NCBI RefSeq assembly: GCF_033115175.1
Contig: NC_084850.1
Coordinates: 21,049,218 to 21,113,217, forward strand
Source: Lepus europaeus
Taxonomy: Eukaryota > Chordata > Mammalia > Lagomorpha > Leporidae
Direction of reading: 5' to 3'
DNA length: 64,000 nucleotides
Under the pieces are notes generated by a model, which was not told the origin of the DNA, ran no database searches, and worked only from the letters and a program-made list of their open reading frames with translations. Positions 1-14,396 of this stretch are shown one piece after another (within the stretch, counting starts at the first letter, position 1; every line of letters starts with the position of its first letter). The translations under genes were made by a program, and so were the position numbers.

Positions 1-2412
1 TTCCATTTTTTGGTATCCTCTTCTATTTCTTTCTTTTGTAATTTTTATCGTAGAGATCTTTAACGTCCTTGGTTAAGTTTATTCCAAGGTATTTGATTGT
101 TTTTGTAGCTATTGTGAATGGGATTTATCTTAGAAGTTCTTCCTCAGCCATGGCATTGCCTGTGTATACAAAGGCTGTTGATTTTTGTGCATTGATTTTA
201 TATCCTGCTACTTTGCCAAACTCTTCGATGAGTTCCAATAGTCTCTTAGGAGAGTTCCTGGCTCCCCTAAATAAAGAATCATATTGTCTGCAAAGAGGGA
301 TAGCTTGACTTCTTCCTTCCCAATTTGTACCCATTTAATTACTTTTTCTTGCCTAATAGCTCTGGCTAAAATTTCCAGAACTATGTTGAATAGCAGTGGT
401 GAGAGTGGGCATCCCTGTCTGGTACCAGATCTCAGTGGAAATGCTTCCAACTTTTCCCCATTCAATAGGATGTTGGCCGTGGGTTTTTCATGAATTTCTT
501 AGATTGTATTGAGGAATGTTCCTTCTATACCCAGTTCGCTTAGGGTTTTCATCATGAAAGGGTGTTGTGTTTTATCAAATGCTTTCTGTGCATCTATTGA
601 ATAATCATATGGTTTTTCTTCTGCAGTCTGTTAATGTAGTGTATCACATTGATTGATTTGCAAACATTGAACCATCCCTGCGTACCAGGGATAAATCCTA
701 CTTTGTCTGGGTGGATGATCTTTCTGATGTCTTGTTGCATTCTATTGGCCAGCATTTTACTGAGTATTTTCGCATCTATGTTCATCAGGGATATTGGTCT
801 CTAATTCTCTTTCAATGCTGCATCTTTTTCCGGCTTAGGAATTAAGGTGATGGTGGCTTCATAGAAAGAATTTGGGAAGCTTCCCTCTTTTTCAATTGTT
901 CTGAATAGTTTGAGAAGAATTAGAGTTAGTTCTTCTTTAAATGTCTGTTAGAATTCAGCAGTGAATTCATCTGGCCCTGGGCTTTTCTTTGTTGGGAGGG
1001 CCTTTATTATTGTTTCAATTTCTGACTCAGTTATGGGTCTGTTTAGGTTTTCTATGTCTTCCTGGTTCAATTTAGGTAGATTGCATGTGTCCAGGAATCT
1101 ATCCATTTCTAATAGATTTCCCTGTTTGCTGGCATACAAGTCCTTGTAGTAATTTCTGATGATTATTTTAATTTCTGTAGTGTCTGTTGTTACATTTCCT
1201 TTTTCATCTCTGATTGTATTGATCTGAATATTTTCTCTTCTTTTTTTAGTTAGTTGGGCCAATAGGGTGTCAATTTTGTTTATTTTTTCAAAAAACCAAC
1301 TCCTCATTTGGCTGATTTTTTGTAATTTTTTTGGATTCAATCCTGTTGATTTCTTCTCTGATTTTAATTATTTCTCTTCTCCTACTGGGTTTGGGTTTGG
1401 TTTGCTGCAGATTTTCTAGATCCTTGAGATGCATTGAAGGCTCATTTATTTGGTGCCTTTCCAATTTCTTGATGTAGGCACCTATTGATATAAACTTTTC
1501 TCTTAACACTGCTTTTGCTATATCCTATAAGTTTTGATATGTTGTGCTGTTATTCTCATTTACTTCCAGAAAGTTTTTGATTTCTCTTTTGATTTCTTCT
1601 ATGACCCATTGTTCATTCAGGAGCATGTTGTTCAATCTCCATGTGTTTGCGTATGCTCTAGGCATTCCCGAGTTGCTAATTTCCAACTTCATTCCTTTAT
1701 GGTCTGAGAAGCTGCATCATATGATTCTAATTCTTTTGAATTTACTGAGACTTGCTTTATGGCCTAGTATGTGGTCAATCCTAGAGAAGGTTCCATGTAT
1801 TGCTGAGAAGAATGTAAATTCTTTCTGTGTAGGATGAAAAGTTCTGTAGATATCTGTTAGATCCATTTGGGCAATAATGTCGTTTAAATCTACTGTCTCC
1901 TTGTTGATCTTCTGTCCTGTTGATCTGTCTATCTCTGAGAGTGGAGTAATAAAGTCCCCCAGTACTATTGTATTGGGGTCTAAGTCTCCCTTTAAGTCCC
2001 TTAACAAGTCTTTTAAATAAACCGGTGCCCTATAATTAGGTGCATATACATTGATAATCGTTATATCTTCCTGTTGAATGGATCCCTTAATCATTATATA
2101 GTGCCCCTCTTTGTCTCTCCTGATAGTTTTTGTGGTAAAATTTATGTTATCTGATATTAAGATGGCTACGCCTGCTCTTTTTTCATTTCTGTTGGCATGG
2201 TATACCTTTTTCTAGCCTTTCACTTTCAGTCTGTATGCATCATTGTTGGAAAGATGTGTTTCATGTAAGCAGCAAATAGATGGGTTTTGTACCTTAACCC
2301 ATTCAGCCAATCTGTGCCTTTTAACAGGAGAGTTGAGGCCATTAACGTTCAATGTGACTATTGATAAGTAGTAACATTGCCCTGCCATTTTCCAAAAGAT
2401 ATTTTCTGACAT
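1..2412 (-). pseudogene. L1 ORF2 remnant (endonuclease and reverse transcriptase)
   Basis: ORF2p is the L1 endonuclease/reverse transcriptase used for target-primed retrotransposition. The start codon is at 2412. The endonuclease shows the LNVNGLN block, the ETH motif (about 2260) and NVYAPN (about 2045), but the conserved GDFN catalytic block reads GDFI near 1965. The reverse transcriptase shows PLSPLLFN (about 410), and the FADD active-site box reads FADN near 285. Frames change repeatedly (open pieces at 2212-2412, 1717-2094, 1288-1509, 948-1340, 594-785 and 208-465). Both catalytic centres are hit and the frame is broken, so it is inactive. Confidence 0.93.
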
Positions 2413-2439
2413 ATGCTTTGAACTTCCTGTGATCTTTTG

Positions 2440-3493
2440 ATGTGAGGTTTCCTTCCTTCACCTTCTTTCATATTGGTGACCATGTTTCTGTGTTTCTGTA
2501 TGTAACACATCTTTAAAGCATCTTTTGCAGGGCTGGACGAGTGGTGACAAATTCTTTCAATTTCTGTTTTCTGTGAAAGGTCTTTATTTCACCTTCATTC
2601 ACAAATGAGAGCTTTGCAGGATATAATATTCTGGGCTGGCAGTTTTTCTCTCTTAGTACCTGGGCTATGTCTCGCCATTCCCTCCTAGCCTGTAGGGTTT
2701 CTGATGAGAAGTCTGCTGTGAGTCTAATTGGAAATCCTCTGAGAGTAATCTGACATTTCTCTCTTGCACATTTTAGGATCTTTTCTTTATGTTTCACTGT
2801 GGTGAGTTTCATTACAACGTGTCGTGGATCTCTTTTGGTCATGGTTACTAGGGGTTCTATGAGCTTCCTGTACTAGGATGTCTCTGTCCTTCTCCAAACC
2901 CGGGATGTGATCTGCTAGTATCTCACTAAAAAGGCCTTCTAATCCTTTCTCCCTCTCCATGCCTTCAGGAACTCCTAGAACTCGAATGTTGGGTTTGTTA
3001 ATAGTATCAGTAGATTCCCAACAATATTTTTTAGATGTCTAATTTCCTCTTATTCTCTTTGGTTTGACTGTATACTTTTCTGTGCTCTGTCTTCTAAGTC
3101 CAATATTCTCTCTTCTGTCTCACTGACTCTGTTTTTAAGGCTCTCTAATGTGTTTGTCATTTGATCTATTGAGTTCTTCATTTCATTTTGATTTCTCTTT
3201 ACTATCACACTTTCCTGTTCTACTAGTTTCTGCGTTTCATTTTGATTCCTCCTTAAGATTTCATTTTCATGAGAGAGATTTTCTATCCTGTCCAGTAAGG
3301 ATTTCTGTAGTTCAGGAATTTGTTTTTAAAACTTCTAAATGTTCTTATCATAAATTTTTTTGAAATCCGTATCTTGCATTTATTCTATCTCATCATTTTC
3401 ATAATCTTGGCTTGGGGTGTCTTGTTCATTTGGGGGCGTCGTAATGTCTTCCTTCATCTTGTTCCCTCGGTTTCTGTGTTTGTTGCTTGGCAT
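2440..3493 (-). pseudogene. L1 ORF1 remnant
   Basis: ORF1p is the L1 RNA-binding chaperone that trimerises through a coiled coil. The likely start is the ATG at 3493 (MPSNKHRNRGN), as in the intact copy at 44421-45482. The C-terminal domain is open at 2513-2842 (RHVVMKLTTVKHKEKIL; TADFSSETLQARREW), but a stop follows KML where the intact copy continues. The coiled-coil region between is frameshifted. Confidence 0.88.
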
Positions 3494-4515
3494 TGTGGAG
3501 ATATTCTTTGAATTCTTCCCCTCGCTGTGGTGTTTTTTTTCTTGTTTTACTATGACTGTGTTAAGTGGACTTTCTGCTTTAGGAGGAGACTTAGAGGCTT
3601 GAGGCTTGACATGGGTGTGGCCAGAGAGCTCTGCTTGGTTCTTCATGGTTAAGGGTGTGCCAAAGGTGACACACTCAGGGTAGGCACAGTAAATCTCTCT
3701 ATTTATTTATTTATTTATTTATTTATTTATTTTATTCAGGAGGGAAGTAATACCACACAGCTGAGTGGAAATGAAGGTAGTCAGCTTCCAATCTCTGCCT
3801 TCTGTGGGTATATCATTCGTCTGCTTTTTCCCAAGGACCACACAAAGAATCTCTGCTGCCCTCAGTGGGGGCTCAAATTCTCCTGCAGTCTCCCACTGGG
3901 TTGCCAAGGTTACCGAATTGTAGCATCTCTGGAGAGTACTCACATGAACTCCAGAGTTCTCTCACCCATCATCTCTTTTTTCACTATCTCAGTTCATCAG
4001 CTCCACCCATTCACTAAGTCCTAACCTCCTGTTATTTCACCCTCCCAGATTCAGGTTTTTCTGTTTGACTGAGGGCAGGCACAGCTCTGAGATCGCGCAC
4101 AGTCCTGAGGTCGCGCACCTTTTATGTATGTCCAAAATGGCGCCTGCTCTTTGTCTCCTGCTTGGCCTTGCAAGATGGGTGGAGAGAGACCGTACTGGTC
4201 CCTTTTTTTCCCCCTCTCTCCTGTAGTTAGTCTGGTGAACTTTCCCCAGTGGGGCTTCAAGCCGTTTCCCTGCCAACATCTCAGGTTACTGAGCTCACCT
4301 CCCCTTCCAGTGCAGATGCGTAGACTCTGCTGTTGGGCTTCGGAGCCATGGGCATCCTTGCTCTCCCCACAGGTCGTCCGTGTCACATCCACTAGATCCG
4401 GAAGTTTCCCCTGCAATTTTCTCCCCAAGCCTTTCCCTGAGATTACCGTAATTCTACTTTTATTAACCTATCTTTTCCCGGACTATCAGTGCGTGTCCTC
4501 ACTATTCCACCATCT
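3494..4515 (-). promoter_or_regulatory. L1 5'UTR / internal promoter region
   Basis: This stretch upstream of ORF1 is about 1 kb and relatively GC-rich. It aligns by eye with 37443-38446 and 45483-46387, for example around 'aaaatggcgcctgctctttgt' (about 4135) and 'ctggtgaactttccccag' (about 4231). L1 5'UTRs carry the internal pol II promoter. Activity here is unknown. Confidence 0.75.
3700..3734. repeat. (ATTT)n microsatellite
   Basis: Eight or so tandem ATTT units lie inside the L1 5'UTR. The related element at 37621-37660 has a (CT)n run at the corresponding place. Confidence 0.95.
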
Positions 4516-5357
4516 TCACATTAGTTTTAGGAATATATATCCAAGGCTGTTACAGAAAATGTGTTTGCTTCTACTGTTAGTCAATATGTAGTCCTCCACT
4601 CAGGTTTCAGGGTGGGTTCTACTGCAGCTTTTAGCTGAAGGCCCAAATTAGCAGGCTTGCTATATCCTTAGGTAGAAGAACCTGGTTATTAAATTCTAAA
4701 TGTTCTACTTTTCATCATGTGACTATATGCTCTCACCTGCCTTAAGACCCAGAGAAGCAATCATAGCAGGAAAGAAGAGGTTCCAGAATGAGACTGCATA
4801 TGGCAGGGCATCAACAGTCACTGGCTAAGGAAGGCAGGCAATTGGAATTAGGGTAGGGACTCACTGAAGTGACAGCCAGGGACAGAAAGGATTTGCTGAC
4901 TGTAGAGGGGCCAGTAAGAGTGTGGATGAAGAGGACCTCGTAATGAGTAGGAGAAAGTGGGGCAACCATCAAGAGGATCCAAAGAGGCAGACCACAAGGC
5001 AGAGAAGGAGCTCAATTCTGGGCCTGCAATGCTGGCATCAAGCCAGGCAGCCTTCTGTGAACCGCATTCCTCATCATTTCAAGGTCAGGGATAGCTCATA
5101 CACACAAACACAGATTCCAGGTATTTTCAGTACAGGGTCTGTGATGAGCTGCTGTGGCGGTAAGACAGATACCTGATTACCCTTAATGTGTTTTGACTGT
5201 TCTGTAGTATTCATTACTGTTTGAGTGCAACCATTTCCCCATGCCATTAAGTGTTCGGAGATCATAATGACCTTTCATTTGATTTATTTTATTGGATGTA
5301 TGTTCTGACTGATCTTTGTCCTTTGCATATTGATAAATTTGTTCTTTCTGACTTCAG

Positions 5358-5451
5358 GTTCACTGCTGCTCAGAACTCCATGTTGCAGCACCCAAATAAT
5401 CTTCATACTCCCACCGATGGAATACAAAGCAATGTCTCAATACCTATAGAG
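5358..5451 (+). other. Possible orphan exon (weak)
   Basis: A pyrimidine-rich acceptor 'ttctttctgacttcag' ends at 5357 and a donor-like 'gtaggc' starts at 5452. The 94 bases between are open in one plus frame (contains NSMLQHPNNLHTPTDG). I do not recognise the peptide, and no partner exon was found nearby. It could be a chance ORF or a noncoding-transcript exon. Confidence 0.18.
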
Positions 5452-6399
5452 GTAGGCAGGTCATCAGACCCCTGCAGATGACTCTGTAAGAAGCAAATCT
5501 GCATTCAGGAGTTTAGTCCTCAATCCCTCAGCCAACTCCTTTAGCTCCCTCCAGTACCTAGTGGACAAATAGATCGGGGACACACACAAAGGGTCACTTT
5601 TGAATCCCCTTCCTTACTCAATTTTTGCCTTAGGCTTCTGTGTACAGGAGTATACTTAGGCCACTGGGGTTAAGGGGAGGAAGTTAAGTCTTTAGCTAGA
5701 ACATTCTACCACAATTCCCCTGAGACCCATGTTGCCAGGAAAATGGACCATCCAAAGTCCATTTTGTTCCCATATTAAATTCTTGTGAATTTGAGTGGCA
5801 TGACATTTATGTAATATTATCTTAGTTATGGGCTCCAAGTCATTGCTGGTCTCAATCACCAAAAAAAGTTAATTACATCTTTCTCTTTGCTTTATTACTT
5901 TCACCTGCCATACTATCAGTCTTTATGTTTCTACAACCTTCTGAGATAAAGTTTTTAGATTTTGTATTGAGTAGACTGTGGAGAATGAAGTGAAGGAAAC
6001 AAATTAAGAATGGCAACTGCAAGGTGAAACTGTAAAATAAGGAAAAAGAACTTTCCTTTTACCTTAAAAATGTCATTCCTTTTGTCTATTAATGGACTCT
6101 TGCTAACATATGCATGACTGATTTTTATGAATCATTGTCCTCCCAAAGACATTTGCAGTTCAAAAGAGGATTTGCAGCAATAGTGCTAAGGTAGACCAAG
6201 GAACAAGAGGAAGAAAACTGTAGGGGCATCGTTGTTGTGGAGAATAATGGGTTATTAGCATAGCTTAATGGATACATAGCAGGTCCCCAGCAAATTCTAT
6301 TTACTTTTAGAGCCAGGTGGACACAGGTCAGGGGAATATGCAGGACTTACTGGGCAATGTAAACTGCTTCCAAACACTTTCAACACCACCTCATTAGAA

Positions 6400-6560
6400 T
6401 CTATTTTAAAGCCAAACATCAAATACACTTAACACAGTTGTCCTTTATTCCCATCAAGGTGGTCTAACGAGAACCTTGAATTGTCTCTCATAACGAACCT
6501 GATTCACATTGTTTTATCAGCCCCGTAAATCATAAAAAACTTCACTTTGTTAAGCAATCT
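6400..6560. repeat. Duplicated flank block (partner at 63845-64000)
   Basis: The block contains 'gccaaacatcaaatacactt', 'aacacagttgtcc' and later 'gtaaatcataaaaaactt'. The right window edge has 'gccaaacagtgaacatgctt', 'aacacaattgtcc' and 'ataaattataaaaacttt' in the same order and strand. I judge it a diverged paralogous block, though a shared old repeat family is not excluded. Confidence 0.5.
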
Positions 6561-6985
6561 GTTTTCTCAGATTTTTAGGAAGACCTTGACATGTCAAACT
6601 GTGAGTTAATGATGTTTCCAGGTTTCTGGGAATAAAAACATCATCCATATAAAACACAGCCAGATAATGTACATCCAAGCTCTACATACAACCCTACAAA
6701 TGACTGCACATGAATGACAAAATTTTACCTTATTTACCGTATTGTTTGTCAATTAGGATGAGAGCAGATTCAGTGTTACCTTATCAGCCCACTTCAGGAA
6801 CATCTGACTCTGTTGGGATATTTAACTTTTCCCAGAGATAGATGAGGTAACAAAGACTTTTCAGGAGAGTACACCTAAGAGATTAGCATGCATAGAAACA
6901 GGTAGGTATAAATTTTTCTCCATCTTGAGGAAACCTAAAACTGTATTATCCTGCAGATTACAAACCAAATTTCTACCTAAATTAA

Positions 6986-7211
6986 CAATGTGCCTGGGAA
7001 AGCAGTGGAAGATGGCCAAAGTACTTGGGCACTGCACCCACATGGGAGACCTGGATGAAATTCCTGGCTCCTGCTTCGACCTAGCCCAGCCCTGGCCAAT
7101 GTGGCCAGTTGGGAGCGTAAACCAGTGGATGGAAGACTTCTTTCTCTGCCTTTGCCTCTAACTGCCTTTCAAATAAATGAATAACCAAATCTTTAAAATA
7201 AAAAAAAAGAG
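6986..7211 (+). mobile_element. C-SINE, 5'-truncated
   Basis: It begins inside the SINE body ('gtgcctgggaaagcagtggaagatggc') and runs through the CT-rich segment to a degenerate AAATAAATG tail and A-run. The tRNA-like head is missing. Confidence 0.85.
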
Positions 7212-7416
7212 GTTGCCTGGTTGAACTTTCAAATCACCTTTGGCCATAAATGAGGTACAGATCAATTTCCAAAGAGGCTTACAACATTTCTAACACGTTT
7301 AGAGGATTCAGTATCTGGGATTGAATGGTCACCAGTGAGGTCTCCATTCCCAGGACAATCAGAGGACTCGATGTCTGTATAAAGTCCACATGAACCATCG
7401 AATGTCAGCATATGGA

Positions 7417-7705
7417 TTTAAGATTTATTATTTTATTTATTTGAAGGGAAGAGTGATAGGAAAGCAGACAGAAGAAAGAGAGTACTTTCATCTGCTGGTC
7501 CACTTCTCAAATGGCTGGGCCAGGAGAAAGCCAAGACCCAGGAACTCTACCCAGTCTCCCACACAGGTGGCGGAGGCCCAAGCATTTAGGCCATCCTTTC
7601 TTGCGTTCCCAGGCACATGAACAGGAAGCTGGATGGCAAGAGAAGGTGGGGTTCCAACCAGAACCCCAGTATGGGATGGCAGAATTACAACTGTGCCATG
7701 CAGTC
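7417..7705 (-). mobile_element. C-SINE, minus strand, inside arm A
   Basis: Reads as an inverted SINE: 'ttatttatttgaag' tail complement, GA-rich stretch, 'ctgctggtccacttctc', then the body to 'atgggatggc'. It is absent from the paralogous position in arm B, so it inserted after the duplication. Confidence 0.85.
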
Positions 7706-7807
7706 TCAAATGTGGTTTTGAAGAAAATATGGATCAATTTGGCAAGATCACACAAGGAAAAGTGGCACACTCAGGGAACGCAGTTTCTTATTGGACAGGG
7801 TCTGACA

Positions 7808-7813
7808 TTTATT
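7808..7813 (-). terminator. Poly-A signal of RTL8 minus-strand copy
   Basis: TTTATT on plus is AATAAA on minus, about 770 nt past the stop codon. The same context ('ttcaataaatgtcagaccc') is conserved in the other copy at 27565-27570. Confidence 0.8.
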
Positions 7814-7859
7814 GAAAGAATGGAAAGACTTCTGTACAGGTAGTGTAAAAGAGCCGCGA

Positions 7860-9260
<1,401 letters not shown>

Positions 9261-9269
9261 GGGGATGAG

Positions 9270-9904
9270 CCCAGGAGATTCGGGATTGAGTGTTGAAGGC
9301 TGAGTTCGCTAGTCTGGGACAGCAGATTTCAAGTTCTGAAAGTTGATGAGTCCTCTTGCTGCCCTCCTCCACGCCCCCCCCCCCATCTTTTTCTTGGGTA
9401 TTTCTATGCAGACCCTTGGCTCTGGATGCCTAGAATGCAGTTCTGGGATACTGCGTCTTCATGTATCTTTCAGCCAGAGAAGAAACGGCTCCCTGGCAGC
9501 AGATATGGTGGCTTTGCAGTATCAACAGGAGGGCCCCCAATGTGAGCAAATATCGTTCAGGACAGAATATTAAAATAATAAAGCACCATGAGCAATTAAT
9601 ATAAGTCAGGTTAAATGTTAAGAACTCTCAATTTATTATAAATGTTAACCATAATTGTTGCCTATTTTGCTGATCCAACATTTTGCTGTTCACAACATTG
9701 CTGCTAGCTCTAAGGCTTGCAGGAGAGATACAGTGATTCTGCTTGCAAAATGCAGTCATGTATAATGTAACACAATCATTACAATAACAGATCACCACCT
9801 TTTTCATATTGTATTGTTTAGAAGCCAATTGCATTCCCCATTCACCACTTAGGCATTAAGAGGTTGTTGTGATGGAGGCCACTTGGAGTCTGTTTGCCAC
9901 AGTA
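9270..9904. other. Unassigned interval upstream of RTL8C-like gene
   Basis: Contains a C-run near 9376-9387 and AT-rich sequence. No gene or repeat was recognised. Confidence 0.5.
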
Positions 9905-10085
9905 TGGCCATGTCACAGTTGGTAATTTAGCCGCCTATTGAAGGGCATTCTGCATGTTTCCATGTTTTGGCAATTACAAATGAATCAGCTATAAACAATC
10001 ATGTAAAAATATTTGCATGAGCATATTTTCACTTCTCTAGGGTAAATGCCTACAAGAAGGATTTCTGTGTCACATGATTCAAATA
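9905..10085 (-). mobile_element. Old L1 fragment (ORF2 3' region), minus
   Basis: The antisense of the conserved late-ORF2 segment is visible: 'gtttccatgttttggcaatta', 'aaacaatcatgtaaaaatatttg', 'ttcacttctctagggtaaatgcct'. It is strongly diverged, consistent with an ancient mammalian L1. Confidence 0.65.
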
Positions 10086-10395
10086 AGAACTGTCATTCAA
10101 CCAGGAGTAGAAGGGAACTCCTAAATCTGATTAAGGGCATCTACAAAAATAATCCCGTACAGCTAACATCACAGTTAAACTGGGGAAACTAGAATATTTC
10201 TCATTGTCAGTTCAAAGAGTAAGGCAAGTAAGTACACTCTAAACACTTCTAGGCAGTGAATTTAGGAAAAAGCAAGTAGGTAAAGGAAAAAGAAATAAAA
10301 GTTTGGACTGCAAGAAGGCAAGCACTTGTTATTCGTGGACAACATGATCTCTAAAAAGAAAATGGATTCTTGAAATCTGGTCATTGGCGTACTCC

Positions 10396-12106
<1,711 letters not shown>

Positions 12107-12129
12107 AAAGAAGAAAACCAAATTCTCTG

Positions 12130-12477
12130 GGACCTGAGGCCACCTCTGTGGCGTGACAGGTAAAGCTGCCACTTGCAGTGCCATCATCCCATATGGGCAT
12201 TGGTTCAAATCCCAGCTGCTCCTCTTCTGATCCAGGTCTCTACTGATATTCCTGGGAAAGCAGTGGAAAATGGCCCAAATCCTTGGGCCCCTGAATCTAC
12301 GTGGGAGACCCAGAAGAGGCTCCTAGCTCCTGGCTTCAGATTGGCCCAGCTCCGGCCATTGTGGCCATTTGGGGAGTGAACCAGTGGGTGGAAGATCTCT
12401 CTCTCTCTCCTCCCACCCCGCCTCTGCCTCTCTGTAACTCTACCTTTTAGATAAATAAATAAATATTTTAAAAAAAG
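12130..12477 (+). mobile_element. C-SINE
   Basis: Head 'tctgtggcgtgacaggtaaag', B-box-like 'ggttcaaatccc', body, CT stretch and 'agataaataaataaatatttta' tail. It follows the HNRNPA1 pseudogene directly. Confidence 0.9.
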
Positions 12478-12763
12478 GTATAAAAGTAAAATTAGCTAAA
12501 TTAGACTTCAACAAGTTAAACAGCTTGCATTCATCAAAACACACTGTTAAAGATTGAAAAGACAAGGCACAGGATAGGAGAAAATCTTGGCCAAATTGTG
12601 TATCTAACAAAGACTCGAATATAGGATATGTATCAAACTCTCGTAACTTGACAATAAAAAAAGTAAACCATCTGATTATAAAAGGGAAAACTATTTAAAC
12701 ACAAAGTTCACTAGAAAAGATAAATGGGGGTATATGCTTTTCCCTAGCATTGAAGAAATCACT

Positions 12764-13033
12764 TGGGATGCCTGTGGCCAACACGGCAGTGACAGGGTCC
12801 AGTTGTTGGCTCTGATTCCTTATTCCAGTTTCATGTTAATGCAGACCCTGGGAGACAGCAGTAATGGTTCAAATAGTTGGGTTCCTGTCACCCATGTGGG
12901 AGACTTGGATTGTGTTCCTGGTTCCTGGCTTTGCACCGTACTCTCCTAGAAACACTGTGGGCATTTGGGGAATGAAACAGTGGATGGGAACTCTCTCTAT
13001 CTCTCCTTCTCAAATAACAAAAGTTTTAAAAAT
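12764..13033 (+). mobile_element. C-SINE, old and diverged
   Basis: The body is recognisable from 'cagcagtaatggttcaaat', 'acccatgtgggagacttgg' and 'tggatgggaactctctct', with a poor tail. Confidence 0.7.
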
Positions 13034-13788
13034 ATCAATTCAAGGTAAATAAGCTCACCAAGAGATGTCAACATTATTACTAAGTAATGAATTGTAAATT
13101 ACTTCACATTTATTACAATGGCTAAAGTAACACAGAAAAAAGCTAACAACCAAACTGAGAACAAGATCAAATATGAGAACAAAAGGATGCTTTGAAAAAT
13201 TTATGGAAAATGGAATTAAAATATATCTATTTTGGTGCAGAATTTTTTTGAAATCCATTTTTTCATAATATATATTTTATGCACTTTTAGAAGACTCCAG
13301 TTCTGCATGGATTTCAAATTATTTTTTCACCACAATAAAATTATCTTTTAATTCTATTTTTCATAGATTTTTGAAGAACATTTGTACTAAGTGCCATTCA
13401 GTTTCTGGAGTTACACTCTCTCACATACTGCTTTTAGGAATACAGAATGTTATAGCCATGTTGGAAAACAGTTGCTGCAGCTTATAAGGTTCCTTCATGC
13501 AACTTTTACACTATAATGTTTCTTACCCTAAGTAACCATTATTCTGAATTCTATTAAGATTTAGATTTACTATTTTGTAGTTCACATATTGTACAAAATA
13601 TAATATCTGTAGCATTAATCCATGGCTGCTGTACTAATATAGAATTCCAATGTGTGAACATGTCATAATTTATCCATTTGCTTAATCTAGAAATGTATTA
13701 AAAAGATAATATATCATGATTAAATGAAGCTTATCTCAGGAATGCAAGGTTGCTTTATCAATCAAAAATCAGACAACAAGTAATAACT
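13034..13788. other. AT-rich interval with a possible old L1 scrap
   Basis: 13425-13530 resembles late L1 ORF2 on the plus strand ('atgttggaaaacagttgctgc'). The rest is unassigned. Confidence 0.4.
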
Positions 13789-13897
13789 GAAGTGGTTGAG
13801 TTCCTGCCGCCCACATGGAAGGCTGAGATTGAGTTCCCAGTCCCTGGCTTTGGAAGCCTTAAATGCTGCAGGTATTGAATCAGAGGATAGAGGATCT
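13789..13897 (+). mobile_element. C-SINE fragment
   Basis: Only the body middle survives ('cccacatggaaggctgagattgag'), running into a microsatellite. Confidence 0.65.
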
Positions 13898-13903
13898 CTC
13901 TCT

Positions 13904-13950
<47 letters not shown>

Positions 13951-14095
13951 CATATATATAAATGTATATACATATACATTTAACAGTAAGTTAATATATT
14001 ATATATTTAATATATAATACATTAAATATATTAAATACAATATATAAAACAAATATTAAATATAATATATTATATAACATATATTAAACAGTAAG
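13898..14095. repeat. (CT)n-(TA)n microsatellite and AT-rich tract
   Basis: A CT run (about 13910-13935) continues as alternating TA with 'atatatacatatata', then about 130 bases of almost pure A/T. It is likely expanded from the CT segment of the adjacent SINE. Confidence 0.9.
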
Positions 14096-14097
14096 TT

Positions 14098-14396
14098 AAA
14101 GACCCACCTGCAGCACTGACACCCCATATGGGTGCCGGTTTGAGTCCCAGCTGCTCCACTTCTGATCCAGCTCCCTGCTAATGTGCCTAGGAGGGCAGCA
14201 GAGGATGGCCCAAGTGCTTGGGCCCCTGCACTCTCACAGGAGACCCAGATAAAAAGCTCCTGGGGGTTTTCAGATCAACTCAACTCCAGCCATCACAGTG
14301 ATTCAGGGAATGAACCAGCAGATGGAAGACTTCTCTCTCTCTGTCTCTACCTCTCTGTAACTCTTTCAAGTAAATAAAATAAATCCTTAAAAACAA
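14098..14396 (+). mobile_element. C-SINE
   Basis: 'caccccatatgggtgccggtttgagtccc' leads through the body to 'aagtaaataaaataaatcctt'. The extreme head is missing. Confidence 0.88.

Larger units (their letters stand above)
1..4515 (-). mobile_element. LINE-1, minus strand, 5' part (3' end lies left of window)
   Basis: Read on the minus strand this gives, from right to left, an L1 5'UTR (4515 to 3494), an ORF1 remnant and an ORF2 remnant whose endonuclease and reverse transcriptase segments are recognisable in broken frames. The right end near 4515 reads as 'gatggtggaatag', matching the 5' tips of the two other long L1s here (near 38446 and 46387). The element runs off the left edge inside the reverse transcriptase domain, so its poly-A and target duplication cannot be checked. 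Confidence 0.93.
4516..6985. other. Unassigned non-repetitive stretch
   Basis: I recognise no gene or young repeat here. Two points are entered separately: a short splice-bounded open segment at 5358-5451 and a block at 6400-6560 that resembles the right end of the window. The remainder is AT-rich with scattered stops in all frames. Confidence 0.6.
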
